A stretch of 64,000 nt of DNA from Crambe crambe (GCA_963924555.1 OZ004582.1:8961927-9025926); one strand, 5' to 3'. Counted from the stretch's first letter, positions 39,804 to 52,261 are shown. The notes: generated by a model from the sequence alone, not told the origin. A program made the numbers and translations.

Positions 39804-42305
39804 ATGAAAGGGAATCAAATGAGTGGAAATCAGAGATTAAAAACTGGAAGATCAGATGAGAATAGGAACATATTAAGTGAAAGCGATAATGGAGACCCAA
39901 TTCCACTGCAAGACTTACCAGTATCTCTTCCACAAAAGTCAAAGGCTTCACCACCACCATCTGCTCTGCCATTGGAAAAGCAGTTGTCTTCTCTGGCTGA
40001 AGAGGAGACAAATTCTTCATCTACTGCTGAGTCAAAGATGAGACACAGGTGTAGAGATGTCAGCACACTCTTAAGCTTCTTGGTAGCTTCAGTGTTCACC
40101 AATGCATCATTATCTTTGATAGATCCATTCTTCCCAAATGAGGTATCGTAGGGGCAACATGGTTAGAGAAATATTGTGGAAACACATTATCTCAGTATAA
40201 TTATGTGTCAGTATACTGCAAAACACCATGAGTGGACTGAATTTGAACTTCTCAATGCCAGATGCTTTAGAGATCAGAAAAAGTGTCTATTAGGGGTGAG
40301 ATAGAGGGGAACTTGTAGTCTTGCGAGCCAGACCCTATAAAGGAAAGAACTGGGTCTAGCTCGCAAGACTAGGGAACTTGCCTCATCAATCCAATAGGCT
40401 TGTTAAATGGGTGTGGTTATCTAAAGTAGGTGTGGTCAGTATATTGCCCCACCAATCAAAACATCAGAACTCAATGCTACTCCCATGTAGCTATGTTAAT
40501 GAAATGATTTTTTGGCTCATTTTTGTAAATTATAAGGCTGAGAAAAAAGGAGCCACTCCAGTTGCTGTTGGTGGCATTATTGGTGCAGCTCCACTCTGGA
40601 TGGCAGTTTTATCCCCTGTAATGGGCATTTTAGTAAGTATGAAGCTATAAAGCTATAATAGCTGTAGCTGTACATACAATATCTATAGACACATATAAAT
40701 TTGTCCACTGTGATTCTGGTTATGATATACTTCAACTTACAGTATATATCAATATTTCAATAGTTTCATTTAATTGGAGCCAGACTGGCTGTGTTCCTAG
40801 GATTATTACTAGTCGGCACTTCTTACATACTCCTAGCGTAAGTTAACCGACTTATCCCTTTATCCCTTCAATTAAAGATAGGAATATGATGGGATAATCA
40901 CTAAAACTACAGTTTTGTAACCTTCATTCCTATCACCTGGCTCTTCATTTTGGTAACTTTCCTGTTACGAACAGTTGAAGGAATCGGTTTGGCCATGTTT
41001 GCAACTGCCAAACTCACACTGGTGCCTGCACTCTTCCCAAAGTCTGTAGGGACAGTCATAGTACGTTGCTATGTTGTCAGCAGCTACATAGCAACGTAAC
41101 AGTTTTTGTTTGTTTAATAGGGGCTGGTTAACATGGCTGTAGGAGTCGGATATTCCCTTGGATATCCTTTAGGAGGAGTCTTATATGAAGTATGTGCTAT
41201 TAAGGGGAGCCTTAATATGAAGTATGAGCATCATTAAGAGGTAAATATGTAGCTATGTATGTATGCTACGATTACTATAGCTTGGAGGTTTTCAACTGCC
41301 ATTCATTGCTGTTGGAGTACCAACACTGGCAATGATAATACCATGTGTTCTACTGCTGAAGAAAAATGGTGAGTAAATTAAGGCACCAACCATTATAAGC
41401 TAGCTATTTCTTCGCTGCATGGCCAGCAGATATCAAGAAGAAGAAGAAGCCACTCCCAGTTAAGACCATGTGGAAGATTCTATTTGATGGGATCTTCATT
41501 GCCATATGTGAGTGAGTGATAACCATAGCTAGCTGTACGTATACGTACTGGCCCACTCCACACACATGAGATCATCTTTGAAATAAAATTAATCTCAGCA
41601 GTTATGAAGATAATATTTGGAATCATGAATTATCCTACAGCTAATATGCTAATTCTCAATCTTATTTTGCAGTTATTGACTTGATCCTGAGTGCTGCGGG
41701 CCTTGCTTTCTTCCAACCAACACTGGAACCATTTCTGTTGACCAACGTAAGATCTTTGTGCATGCATGCCATGCTTCCAAGCTACAGTGGAATGCTTTAA
41801 TGTGGAAAATAGTGCAGACACGATGCCTTTTCTCTGTCTTATGCATGTAGCAACAAATGTGTATCATATCAGTGGAATTAACCTTTGAGTAAAGAATACT
41901 GACTCTATATCTTTGCATCCATACAGTTCAATATGACCCCTGTACTTGTGGCTCTGACCAGCTTCATAAAGGCCCTGACACTCTTTCTGGTATCACTTCC
42001 TCTAGGACTCATCTCTGACAAAGTGGTAAGATTAAAGAAAAAAATTAGATAGATTGATTGATTGGTAGATAGATGGTATCACACATAGAGCTATAAGAGA
42101 TGACTTATCACCTCTGTATGTATCGATCATTCAGGGACACCACAGGTACTTCAGCATCACTGGCATGTTCTTGATAGTGCTGGGATGTATCATAGTGTCA
42201 ATTCCAAATTTCACAGGAATTCCGTACGTTAGAAACAAGCAAGACAGTTTAAAATTAACTTTACATTCATAATGATTATTGTTGTACTTATCCTCCATAC
42301 TTATT

Positions 42306-42338
<33 letters not shown>

Positions 42339-43363
42339 ATGATTTCTTATATACCGTAGGCAATATTGGTACATTGCTGTGGCATTTGTTTTGATTGGAG
42401 CTGGAAGTGCACTGGGATTGGTCACCACCTACCCTGAAATGATAAAGCTAGCTGGGTACGTCAAGCTCAACTTATCAAAAATTACTGACAAAACTTGTAT
42501 GCAGCTACTGTATGATTCATGAGTATTATATTAGAATGTTTTGGGTACAAATTTTGCAGCTTCATTGGTAATATGCATATGGGGTTAGGTGTTATTTATA
42601 CCTCTTCATGGATATGGTCCTTTTTATCTGTGCAAAAACCGAACTTCATAATTATGCTGATCCTTAGTCAATTTTTCATTTAACAGCAGAACTCTGGCCT
42701 TCCCTGAATGAAAAACCTCTATTATCAGAACTGATAAAGTGTTTGACACTTTTTATCAGGACTGCATGAGAGTGTTTCTCATCCCTGACATTTTCCCCCC
42801 AAAACGTTTCTGCATTGAAGAGGCTAGACTGATTGCATGTACTATTTTACGTGGATGTACGTATACCCAGAAAAAGTGCCAGAAATGAAGTTGATCAAGA
42901 AATTTTCATCCCGTTTATATCCGGAATGGTATCCAGTGGACTGAGTCTTGGGTAAGTTCTCACTTGTTGATCGTAACTCCTGATTAATGATTAGTTATCT
43001 TTCTCCTCTGCATAATTATAACTATGTAGGGAATTCCTAGGGCCAGTACTTAGTGGTGGACTCAGACAATTTCTTACTTTCTCCCTAGCAGCATTGGTAT
43101 TTGCAGAGATTGCATTGGCACAGGTATATGAGAATTCTACATTATGAATTACAATTAATATTATATTGCATAAGTCTACCCTACCATGTCCCAACAGAAC
43201 CAATTCGTTTTTCCCTCTAAAGAACCGCTTCCCTATAAGACCACTTTCTCACCCATACGAAGGAGGTGTAAATGTACACAGACACATGATATTTCCTCTA
43301 TCTTCATTATACCTGCAGGCTATTACACTTCTGGCTATGAGTCTTGTCAATTACTACACATAA
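39804..43363 (+). CDS. MFS transporter C, SLC18B1-like, 14 exons
   Basis: Exons: 39804-40142, 40537-40632, 40764-40837, 40913-41060, 41121-41189, 41281-41368, 41430-41507, 41673-41746, 41927-42025, 42135-42223, 42360-42455, 42871-42951, 43030-43123 and 43319-43363; 1470 nt, 489 residues from the first ATG. A second ATG at 39819 (MSGNQRLK) is the only one kept in C'' and may be the true start. The N-terminal tail has GDPIPLQDLP and a Ser/Pro/Glu-rich stretch. Exon 4 has LLRTVEGIGLAM (motif B), exon 5 GYSLGYPLGG (motif C-like), exon 9 ends LISDKV and exon 10 begins GHHRYFSI. The final exon ends SLVNYYT. It is nearly identical to C' and C''. Confidence 0.92.
40316..40371. mobile_element. 56-bp TAGTCT hairpin element with 9-bp target duplication in C intron 1
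   Basis: The left arm TAGTCTTGCGAGCCAGACCC pairs with the right arm GGGTCTAGCTCGCAAGACTA. GGGAACTTG flanks both sides exactly (40307-40315 and 40372-40380). The same insertion, with small indels, is in C' (47058-47104) and C'' (about 53683-53742), so it predates the C duplications. Confidence 0.8.
42311..42338. repeat. (GTT)n in C intron 10
   Basis: About 9 units. The same intron has about 17 units in C' (49053-49102) and about 24 in C'' (55763-55835). Confidence 0.9.
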
Positions 43364-43918
43364 TCACCATTGGTAACTAACTATATTGCGTAGAAGAACA
43401 TATCACATGAATAAAACCACTCCATAATGACTCTTTTTTTTTTCTATTGTGTTCGTCAATTATGAGCATCATAGGTTCAGATACACAACTTGCTTCTATA
43501 GTGTAGACTTGGTCATTATGATTCCAAACTTGCCATTATTTTTAACTCCTTGTTCCCACAGTCACTTTCATTTTTAAATCATTAACTCTTTGTTTAATAA
43601 TAAATAAAATAAGTAGATAAATGAATAAATAAACAAATAAATAAACAAATAAATAAACAAACAAACAAATAAAAATAAATCATAGTAAATAAATAAAAAT
43701 TAGCTAGCTTGTCAGCAATACAGTGAAGGAAGTTTCTTTTCAATGGCTCTGAATGACTATAGTCAGCTAGCTGTATCAGTCCAAAGTTAGTGCCAGTATG
43801 TCAAATGGGAATGTCTATAAATCATAGCTAGACCTGTGCTGATGATAGCTAGCATATATGTACATATATAAGATTGCACTCTATGAATTATAGCTAGCTA
43901 GATAAAGAGAAGAGGATT
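43364..43918. other. Spacer between C and D
   Basis: 3' UTR of C, then a region of AAATAAATAAAC-type repeats (about 43600-43690), TAGCTAGC words, and the probable D promoter. It is conserved in position after C' (50111-50675) and C'' (56816-57363). No gene is seen. Confidence 0.5.
43410..43415 (+). promoter_or_regulatory. Probable polyadenylation signal of gene C
   Basis: AATAAA 47 bases after the TAA stop, in CACATGAATAAAACCACTCC. It is conserved after C' (50157-50162) and C'' (56862-56867). Confidence 0.55.
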
Positions 43919-44414
43919 ATGAGTAATGGAGAGCTAATCCCGCTAGAAACTGCATCACCATCTCTCCTTCATGAGTCACACTCACCTCCACAGCCACAAG
44001 AAGGAGAGCAACAGTCACCCAACCAAAACTCTTGAGGGAGAGCCAACAGAGTATACAAAGCACAGGAGAAAAGACAAAATCACAGTTGCTATCTTCTTTG
44101 TCAATACTGTATCGGCCAATGCTATTCTTTGATGAGTCCGTTTTTTCCAGAAAAGGCAAGAGAAATCAACTATAAATCAGTGTAGCTAGTATAAGAAGAC
44201 AATCTTCTTTTTGGAGATAGCTAGCTAATAGTTGGTATCTTGTACGTAGCTACATACTGTAAGTGAGATAGCGCTTCATAGCAATAATTCTTAGCCATTA
44301 TTATTTCATTATTTGCAGGCTAAGGATAAAGGAGTCATTCCTTTTGCTACTGGTCTGATTATTGGTGCAGCTCCTTTAACAGTAGCAGTCATGTCCCCTG
44401 TGATCGACATGATA
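43919..44414 (+). pseudogene. MFS gene D, truncated copy 1 (exons 1-2)
   Basis: Exon 1 starts MSNGELIPLETASPSLLHES at 43919 but lacks 11 bp after CAACAGTCACC and 4 bp after GCCAATGCT relative to D'', so the frame is lost (TGA soon after the first deletion). Exon 2, 44319-44414, is intact (AKDKGVIPFATGLIIG). Homology to D stops in intron 2 near 44458, where unrelated sequence begins. The other 12 exons are absent. It is explained by a tandem-duplication breakpoint inside D. Confidence 0.85.
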
Positions 44415-45447
44415 GTAAGTAGCTAATGATCTCAGACAGCCATTAGCCATAGTTATTTCCCCTCTGGTGACTTTGTTATTTGTCTGTGATGACAAGTACT
44501 CTTCTCTCCATGTTCGTAATAGTGCACACCTCAAAAATGGTGTCAGACTGCCTTATTTCTTGTGTAAATCTAGCTGGTTCCTTTGTTCTTGTATGAATGT
44601 TTGTGCTGTCCATCTGTGTCTTGATAATTTTGTTGTGAGAGTCCTGTGTGTTCCTTTGCAGTGGACAGTGATTGATGTTCAAAGTCATGTACAGGATCTG
44701 AGAGCTTTGCTGTTATTAAGGAATTCAGACTGCAGCATTAATCAACTATGACTCCACAGCCAGAACTGATTTGTGTTGTTCAGAGATTGATTCAGAATTT
44801 CACAACTTTTATTTTACATTAAAATGTGTACTATGGGGGTGAGGGGGGTTAGGCTATTCACCTGAGGCAGCACAGATTCAAATTTAGCGGGAAAGGGTTG
44901 AGGTCGTGAACTTTGACCTATCAGTTATATAAGTTGAATGCCTTATCCTTCTTGCGTGCCTTCTTTTCCGCTTGATGCAAGAAGTTATCCAAGGTACCAG
45001 AATCAGTTTTTGATGAAGTTTCCAAAAAATATGGTTTCATGACCTATTCAAGCGTTATATCATAAGAAAATCGAAATTTAAATATGTTTTTGAACATCAA
45101 ATCTAATTTTAGCACTATATCTAAAAGAAACTGTCACAGTTAGATTCTCTAGAATATTAGGATTCTGTTGATATGCTTTTTTTCTGAATTTCTTTGGATC
45201 TGGACCTTCGCAGCCAGGTTATATCTTGGTCACTTTTGGTGCCGTCCTGCAGTATTATCTTTACGTATAAAAAATTGACCCCGCCCACCATAGCATCCGG
45301 TATCACTACTGTAGCTACTGTAGACTCATGTCAAATTAATAATCACTGCATGCATACTCTCAGTTGAAGTCACTACTGTCATTCAATTCTTTACATACAC
45401 AAATTTACATTCAACTTCAAGCGCTAAGAAAAAAGGATGGAAACAAG
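44415..45447. other. Sequence unique to the first C-D junction
   Basis: The first 44 bases are D intron 2. From about 44459 the sequence has no counterpart elsewhere in the window. A plus-strand open frame of about 94 codons (to 44751) has no recognisable domain or splice context. It may be a remnant of an unidentified mobile element or filler at the duplication joint. Confidence 0.35.
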
Positions 45448-45688
45448 TAAGCACAAAAAATTTCTTCTAAATAAAAAGGGATAGCCGAAATTCTAGCTGG
45501 GCTATATAATGTACTGCAGCCTCGTATGAATACAATCCCTACTTTTACAACTGCCATAGCTAGCTATAGGTAGTGGATGTAAATGTAGGGATTGTATTCA
45601 TACGAGGCTGCAGTACATTATATAGCCCAGCTAGAATTTCAGCTATCCCTACTTAACCTTTTTATTTAGAAGAAATTTTTTGTGCTTA
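45448..45688. mobile_element. 241-bp foldback element with about 95-bp arms
   Basis: The left arm TAAGCACAAAAAATTTCTTC then TAAATAAAAA and the right arm ending TTTTTATTTAGAAGAAATTT then TTTGTGCTTA are inverted. The arms continue through TTCTAGCTGGGCTATATAAT and GTACTGCAGCCTCGTATGAA / TTCATACGAGGCTGCAGTAC. TA at both ends suggests TA-type insertion. It sits directly next to the duplication breakpoint where 38.9-kb-type sequence restarts (about 45690). Confidence 0.75.
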
Positions 45689-46532
45689 TAATATAGCTAT
45701 AGCTATAAATAGAGACATAAAGAGAGTCCCTATACAAAAATTTCAGCTATATACCAAGCTAGTTACATAGCTAGCTATTGATAACAACCTTGATCTCCAC
45801 AACGAATCTAACTCTAGTCCCAACTCCGCAACTCTAGCTAAGATTAGCTACATCATGTGAGTCCTGTGTTACATATGTGTAGTACTGTAATACTATAGCA
45901 ACTCAAATTACAGTAAAGAATTCCAATAATTGATAGTCTAAGTAGTTCTTGTAATAATATTACAGAAGCCATGTTGTAGCTAATGTAATTTGACCTAACT
46001 CCTGTTACAGCACCACCATGTTTCTAATGTAAGTGACATGTTATTTGACCCAGACAATAACTCCTCTTACAGTGCCACTGATGGTTGCTATGTTGATTTT
46101 ATACAGATGCCATGTTGGCATGTTACTTGACCAAGACCTGTTATAGTGCCACTGATGGTTGCCATGTCCATGGTTTACAGAAGCCACGTTGTAGGTAGCC
46201 AATGTAAGTGACATGTTGTCTGACCAAGACAAGAAAAACTCATGTTACAGTCCCACTGATGGTTGCCATGTTCCTGAAGTGGCCAGTTATTCGATCAGGA
46301 CAACCCAGTGATTAAATACCAGCAGTGATACCTAGCTACACATTAGATGCCAGTCCAAAACAGAAGCCATTGTTAAGTGGTTGGTTATTTGATCAGGACA
46401 ACCCACGTATAATGAATATGGCTAGTATGTCATAGCTGGCTATGGTTTAGTTATGTAGCTAGGGCTAGGGTTAGGGCTAGTGAGGTAGCTAGCTAGCTAT
46501 TTAGGTTAGCTGCACCACTGCCAAGATTAGCT
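45689..46532. repeat. Duplicated B-3'-flank / C-upstream block
   Basis: A copy of about 38950-39803, starting GCTATAAATAGAGACATAAA and containing the AGAAGCCATGTTGTA repeats (45960-46285) and GGGCTA units (46459-46478). It supplies the probable C' promoter. Confidence 0.75.
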
Positions 46533-49048
46533 ATGAAAGGGAATCAAATGAGTGGAAATCAGAGATTAAAAACTGGAAGATCAGATGAGAATAGGAACAT
46601 ATTAAGTGAAAGTGATAATGGAGACCCAATTCCACTGCAAGACTTACCAGTATCTCTTCCACAAAAGTCAAAGGCTTCACCACCACCATCTGCTCTGCCA
46701 TTGGAAAAGCAGTTGTCTTCTCTGGCTGAAGAGGAGACAAATTCTTCATCTACTGCTGAGTCAAAGATGAGACACAGGTGTAGAGATGTCAGCACACTCT
46801 TAAGCTTCTTGGTAGCTTCAGTGTTCACCAATGCAGCATTATCTTTGATAGATCCATTCTTCCCAAATGAGGTATCGTAATGAGGTATCGTAGGGCCAAC
46901 ATGGTTAGAGAAATATTGTGGAAACACATTATCTCAGTATGATTATGTGCCAGTATACTGCAAAACACCATGAGTGGACTGAATTTGAACTTCTCAATGC
47001 CAGATGCTTTAGAGATCAGAAAAAGTGTCTATTAGGGGTGAGATGGAGGGGAACTTGTAGTCTTGCGATATAAAGGAAAGAACTGGGTCTAGCTCGCAAG
47101 ACTAGGGAACTTGCCTCATCAATCCAATAGGCTTGTTAAATGGGGTGTGGTTATCTAAAGTAGGTGTGGTCAGTATATTGCCCCACCAATCAAAACATCA
47201 GAACTCAATGCTACTCCCATGTAGCTATGTTAATGAAATGATTTTTTGGCTTATTTTTGTAAATTATAAGGCTGAGAAAAAAGGAGCCACTCCAGTTGCT
47301 GTTGGTGGCATTATTGGTGCGGCTTCACTCTGGATGGCAGTTTTATCCCCTGTAATGGGCATTATAGTAAGTATGAAGCTATAAAGCTATAATAGCTGTA
47401 GCTGTACATACAATATCTATAGACACATATAAATTTGTCCACTGTGATTCTGGTTATGATATACTTCAACTTACAGTATATTTCAATATTTCAATAGTTT
47501 CACTTAATTGGAGCCAGACTGGCTGTGTTCCTAGGATTATTACTAGTCGGCACTTCTTACATACTCCTAGCGTAAGTTAACTGACTTATCCCTTTTATCC
47601 CTTCAATTGAAGATAGGAATATGAAGGGATAATCATTTTATTATGCTAAAACTACAGTTTTGTAACCTTCATTCCTATCACCTGGCTCTTCATTTTGGTA
47701 ACTTTCCTGTTACGAACAGTTGAAGGAATCGGTTTGGCCATGTTTGCAACTGCCAAACTCACACTGGTGCCTGCACTCTTCCCAAAGTCTGTAGGGACAG
47801 TCATAGTACGTTGCTATGCTGTCAGCAGCTACATAGCAACGTAACAGTTTTTGTTTGTTTAATAGGGGCTGCTTAACATGGCTGTAGGAGTCGGATTTTC
47901 CCTAGGATATCCTTTAGGAGGAGTCTTATATGAAGTATGTGCTATTAAGGGGAGCCTTAATATGAAGTATGAGCATCATTAAGAGGTAAATATGTAGCTA
48001 TGTATGTATGCTACGATTGCTATAGCTTGGAGGTTTTCAACTGCCATTCATTGCTGTTGGAGTACCAACACTGGCAATGATAATACCATGTGTTCTACTG
48101 CTGAAGAAAAATGGTGAGTAAATTAAGGCACCAACCATTATAAGCTAGCTATTTCTTCGCTGCATGGCCAGCAGATATCAAGAAGAAGAAGAAGCCACTC
48201 CCAGTTAAGACCATGTGGAAGATTCTATTTGATGGGATCTTCATTGCCATATGTGAGTGAGAGATAACCATAGCTAGCTGTACGACGTAGTGGCCCCCTC
48301 CACACACATGATATCATCTTTGAAATAAAATTAATCTCAGCAGTTATGAAGATAATATTTGGAATCATGAATTATCCTACAGCTAATATGCTAATTCTCA
48401 ATCTTATTTTGCAGTTATTGACTTGATCCTGAGTGTTGCAGGCCTGGCTTTCTTCCAACCAACACTGGAACCATTTCTGTTGACCAACGTAAGATCTTTG
48501 TGCATGCATGCCATACTTCCAAGCTACAGTGGAATGCTTTAATGTGGAAAATAGTGCAGACACGATGCCTTTTCTCTGTCTTATGCATGTAGCAACAAAT
48601 GTGTATCATATCAGTGGAATTAACCTTTGAGTAAAGAATACTGACTCTATATCTTTGCATCCATACAGTTCAATATGACCCCTGTACTTGTGGCTCTGAC
48701 CAGCTTCATAAAGGCCCTGACACTCTTTCTGGTATCACTTCCTCTAGGACTCATCTCTGACAAAGTGGTAAGATTAAAGAAAAAAATTAGATAGATTGAT
48801 TGATTGGTAGATAGATGGTATCACACATAGAGCTATAAGAGATGACTTAATCACCTCTGTATGTATCGATCATTCAGGGACACCACAGGTACTTCAGCAT
48901 CACTGGCATGTTCTTGATAGTGCTGGGATGTATCATAGTGTCAATTCCAAATTTCACAGGAATTCCGTACGTTAGAAACAAGCAAGACAGTTTAAAACTA
49001 ACTTTACATTCATAATGATTATTGTTGTACTTATCCTCCATACTTATT

Positions 49049-49101
<53 letters not shown>

Positions 49102-50110
49102 GATTTCTTATATACCATAGGCAATATTGGTACATTGCTGTGGCATTTGTTTTGATTGGAGCTGGAAGTGCACTGGGATTGGTCACCACCTACCCTGAAA
49201 TGATAAAGCTAGCTGGGTACGTCAAGCTCAACTTATCAAAAATTACTGACAAGACTTGTATGCAGCTACTGTATGATTCATGAGTATAATATTGGGTACA
49301 AATTTTGCAGCTTCATTGGTAATATGCATACGGGGTTAGGTGTTATTTATACCTCTTCATGATATGGTCCTTTTTATCTGTGCAAAAACCGAACTTCACA
49401 TGCTGATCCTTAGTCAATTGTTCATAGCTACATATTTAACAGCAGAACTCTGGCCTTCCCTGAATGAAAACACCTCTATTATCAGAACTTATAAAGTGTT
49501 TGACACTTTTTATCAGGACTGCATGAGGGTGTTTCTCATCCCTGACATTTTCCCCCCAAATATTTCTGCATTAAAGAGGCTAGACTGGTTGCTATTTTAC
49601 ATGGATATACGTATACCCAGAAAGAGTACCAGAAATGAAGTTGATCAAGAAATCTTCATCCCGTTTATATCTGGAATGGTAGCCAGTGGATCGAGTCTTG
49701 GGTAAGTTCTCACTTGTTGATCATAACTCCTGATTAATGCTTAGTTATCTTTCTCCTCTGCATAATTATAACTATGTAGGGCATTCCTAGGGCCAGTACT
49801 TAGTGGTGGACTCAGACAATTTCTTACCTTCTCCCTGGCAGCATTGGTATTTGCAGAGATTGCATTGGCACAGGTATATGAGAATTCTACATCATGAATT
49901 ACAATTAATATATTGCATAAGTCTACCCTACCATGTCCCAACAGAACCAATTCGTTTTTCCCTCTAAAGAACTGCTTCCCTATAAGATCACTTTCTCACC
50001 CATACGAAGGAGGTGTAAATGTACACAGTCACATGATACTTCCTCTATCTTCATTATACCTGCAGGCTATTACACTTCTGGCTATGAGTCTTGTCAATTA
50101 CTACACATAA
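46533..50110 (+). CDS. MFS transporter C', SLC18B1-like, 14 exons
   Basis: Exons: 46533-46871, 47271-47366, 47498-47571, 47658-47805, 47866-47934, 48026-48113, 48175-48252, 48415-48488, 48669-48767, 48878-48966, 49121-49216, 49621-49701, 49780-49873 and 50066-50110; 1470 nt, 489 residues. It differs from C by few codons, for example NAALSL for NASLSL in exon 1, GAASLWMAV in exon 2 and VAGLAFFQPTLEP in exon 8. The exon 1 donor region carries a 12-bp duplication, so AATGAGGTATCGTA appears twice in tandem; either GT could be used, the first keeping the ancestral length. All motifs are kept. The duplication must be recent. Confidence 0.92.
49053..49102. repeat. (GTT)n in C' intron 10
   Basis: About 17 units, longer than in C and shorter than in C''. 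Confidence 0.9.
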
Positions 50111-50675
50111 TCACAATTGGTAACTAACTATATTGCGTAGAAGAACATATCACATGAATAAAACCACTCCATAATGACTCTCCTTTTTTCTATTGTGTTC
50201 GTCAATTATGTGCATCAGGTTCAGATACACAACTTGCTTCTATAGTGTAGACTTGGTCATTCATGATTCCAAACTTGCCGTTATTTTTAACTCCTTGTTC
50301 CCACAGTCACTTTCATTTTTAAATCATTAACTCTTTGTTTAATAAGAAATAAAATAAGTAGATAAATGAATAAATAAACAAATAAATAAACAAATAAACA
50401 AACAAACAAACAAACAAACAAACAAACAAATAATCATAGTAAATAAATAAAAATTAGCTAGCTTGTCAGCAATACAGTGAAGGAAGTTTCTTTTCAATGG
50501 CTCTGAACGACTATAGTCAGCTAGCTGTATCAGTCCAAAGTTAGTGCCAGTATGTCAAATGGGAGTGTCTATAAATCATAGCTGGACCTGTGCTGATGAT
50601 AGCTAGCATATTATATGTACATATGTAAGATTGCACTCTATGAATTATAGCTAGCTAGATAAAGAGAAGAGGATT
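50111..50675. other. Spacer between C' and D'
   Basis: Equivalent to 43364-43918. It contains AATAAA at 50157-50162, a longer AAACAAACAAAC array (about 50370-50430) than the other copies, and the D' upstream region. Confidence 0.5.
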
Positions 50676-52099
50676 ATGAGTAATGGAGAGCTAATCCCAC
50701 TGGAAACTGCATCACCATCTCTCCTTCATGAGTCACACTCACCTCCACAGCCACAGGAAGGAGAGCAACAGTCACCTTCGAATTCCCCCACCAAAACTCC
50801 TGAGGGAGAGCCGACAGAGTATACAAAGCACAGGAGAAAAGACAAAATCACAGTTGCTATCTTCTTTGTCAATACTGTATTGGCCAATGCTGCCTATTCT
50901 TTGATGAGTCCGTTTTTTCCAGAAAAGGCAAGAGAAATCAGCTATAAATCAGTGTGGGATAAGAAGACAATTTTCTTTTTGGAGATAGCTAATAGTTGGT
51001 ATCTTGTAGCTACATACTGTAGGTGAGGCAGCTTCATAGCAGTAATTCTTAGCCATTATTATTTCCTTATTTGCAGGCTAAGGATAAAGGAGACTCCTTT
51101 TGCTACTGGTCTGATTATTGGTGCAGCTCCTTTAACAGTAGCAGTCACGTCCCCTGTGATCGACATGATAGTAAGTAGCTAATGATCTCAGACAGCCATT
51201 AGCCATAGCTATGTCAACCACTACAACCTAGCTAGCTGACATAACTCTTTGATTCAAAATTGAAATTAAAAAAGTGATAAAATAATAAAACAATGACCTA
51301 TGTACATAGGCTCCAACTGTCCTTAAATCTGAAGGACAGTCCTTAATTTTTAGACTTTGTCCTTCGTCCTTCAATGGCTTGCTACTGCCCTATTGTTTGT
51401 CCTTAAAGTTGTCTAGCCAGCAAACTATGCAAGCTTGCAGTTGTAGTTACAGATTATTATGGGCCTGGCAAATATGCAACGCATGCTCTGCTGGGCATGT
51501 GCAAGGTCATCTGCTCTATTTATAGCTATGAGGGGTCAGCTGTGCATGCACTGAAGTACTTAATAAAATTCATTTATTCCATTATTGTGGGTGTGGTTGG
51601 GGCGTGGCTATGCTAATTAGGGGCGTGGTAATTAATGTATAGATGGGTGTGGTTTGTGTCCTTAAAGCATTTTTAGAAAAGTTGGAGCCTATGTATGTAG
51701 GTTACAGACTCCTAGGGAGGCATTTTAAAATTATTAAGCTCAAAAGATCAAAAACATAGTACAGTGTAGCTAATTCTGAAAGTGTTAGTTAGAGCTTTAC
51801 AGTGCTGTTGCAGTGACACAAATTATGTTTATCAGTTATTTTTACTCCGATTTCATTGCTTTTCTGTTCTTGGGATTATTTCTAATTGGAGCTTCATACA
51901 CACTCATGGCGTAAGTTAATTCTTATACACAAATGAAAGCCAGATGCATGTTGACCATACAGTACCACAGTTTTGTAACCTTTATTCCTGTAACCTGGCT
52001 CTTCATCCTGGTACCTCTCCTGCTACAAATAATTGAAGGATGCGATTCAGCCATGTTCCTCATGGCCAAATATACACTGATTCCCACTCTCTTCCCAAA
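50676..52099 (+). pseudogene. MFS gene D', truncated copy 2 (exons 1-4, broken)
   Basis: Exon 1 (50676-50927) is intact and ends PFFPEK before a GCAAGA donor. Exon 2 (51077-51170) has a 2-bp deletion (GGAGACTCC for GGAGTCACTCC) that shifts frame. Exon 3 has lost its acceptor and first half; only the part from TTCTTGGGATTATT (about 51871) to GGC 51911 remains. Exon 4 (from about 51971) reads FVTFIPVTWLFILVPLLL but ends in a C-run at about 52099, without its last codons or donor. Exons 5-12 are absent. An inverted-repeat element has inserted in intron 2 (51305-51693). Confidence 0.85.
51305..51693. mobile_element. 389-bp element, 14-bp perfect TIRs, 6-bp target duplication
   Basis: Ends CATAGGCTCCAACT and AGTTGGAGCCTATG are exact complements. 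TATGTA flanks both sides (51299-51304 and 51694-51699). The paralogous D'' intron reads GACCTATGTAGGTTACAGAC near 58010, a natural empty site with one TATGTA, which fixes the boundaries and the 6-bp duplication. The interior carries CTGTCCTTAAA / GGACAGTCCTTAA motifs and GGTGTGG / GGGCGTGG boxes, no coding capacity. It is a relative of 7660-9338. Confidence 0.92.
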
Positions 52100-52136
52100 C
52101 CCCCCCCCCCCCCCCCCCCAATAATGGATAATTCTA

Positions 52137-52260
52137 GGATATGCATATCACTATATAGTGTTAGGATTAGTGTTAGGTTAGTGCTAGTGCTAGTGTTAGG
52201 TTAGTGTTAGTGTTAGTGCATAGTGTTAGTGTTAGTGTTAGTGCATAGTGTTAGTGCATA
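52137..52260. repeat. GTTAGT minisatellite
   Basis: Tandem GTGTTA / GTTAGT hexamers with interspersed GTGCATA variants, at the join between the D' remnant and the following D and B fragments. Confidence 0.8.
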
Positions 52261-52261
52261 T

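Noticed and set aside
39802..40102. Minus-strand frames antisense to exon 1 of C (also 46531-46927 and 53154-53454)
   Set aside because: They are shadows of the Ser/Pro-rich first exon and are conserved only because the sense strand is.
44467..44751. 94-codon plus-strand open frame at the first C-D junction
   Set aside because: No domain, no splice signals in frame, and the region has no counterpart in other copies.
49340..49705. 121-codon frame around exon 12 of C'
   Set aside because: Only the last 81 nt are exon 12; the rest is intron sequence that happens to stay open.
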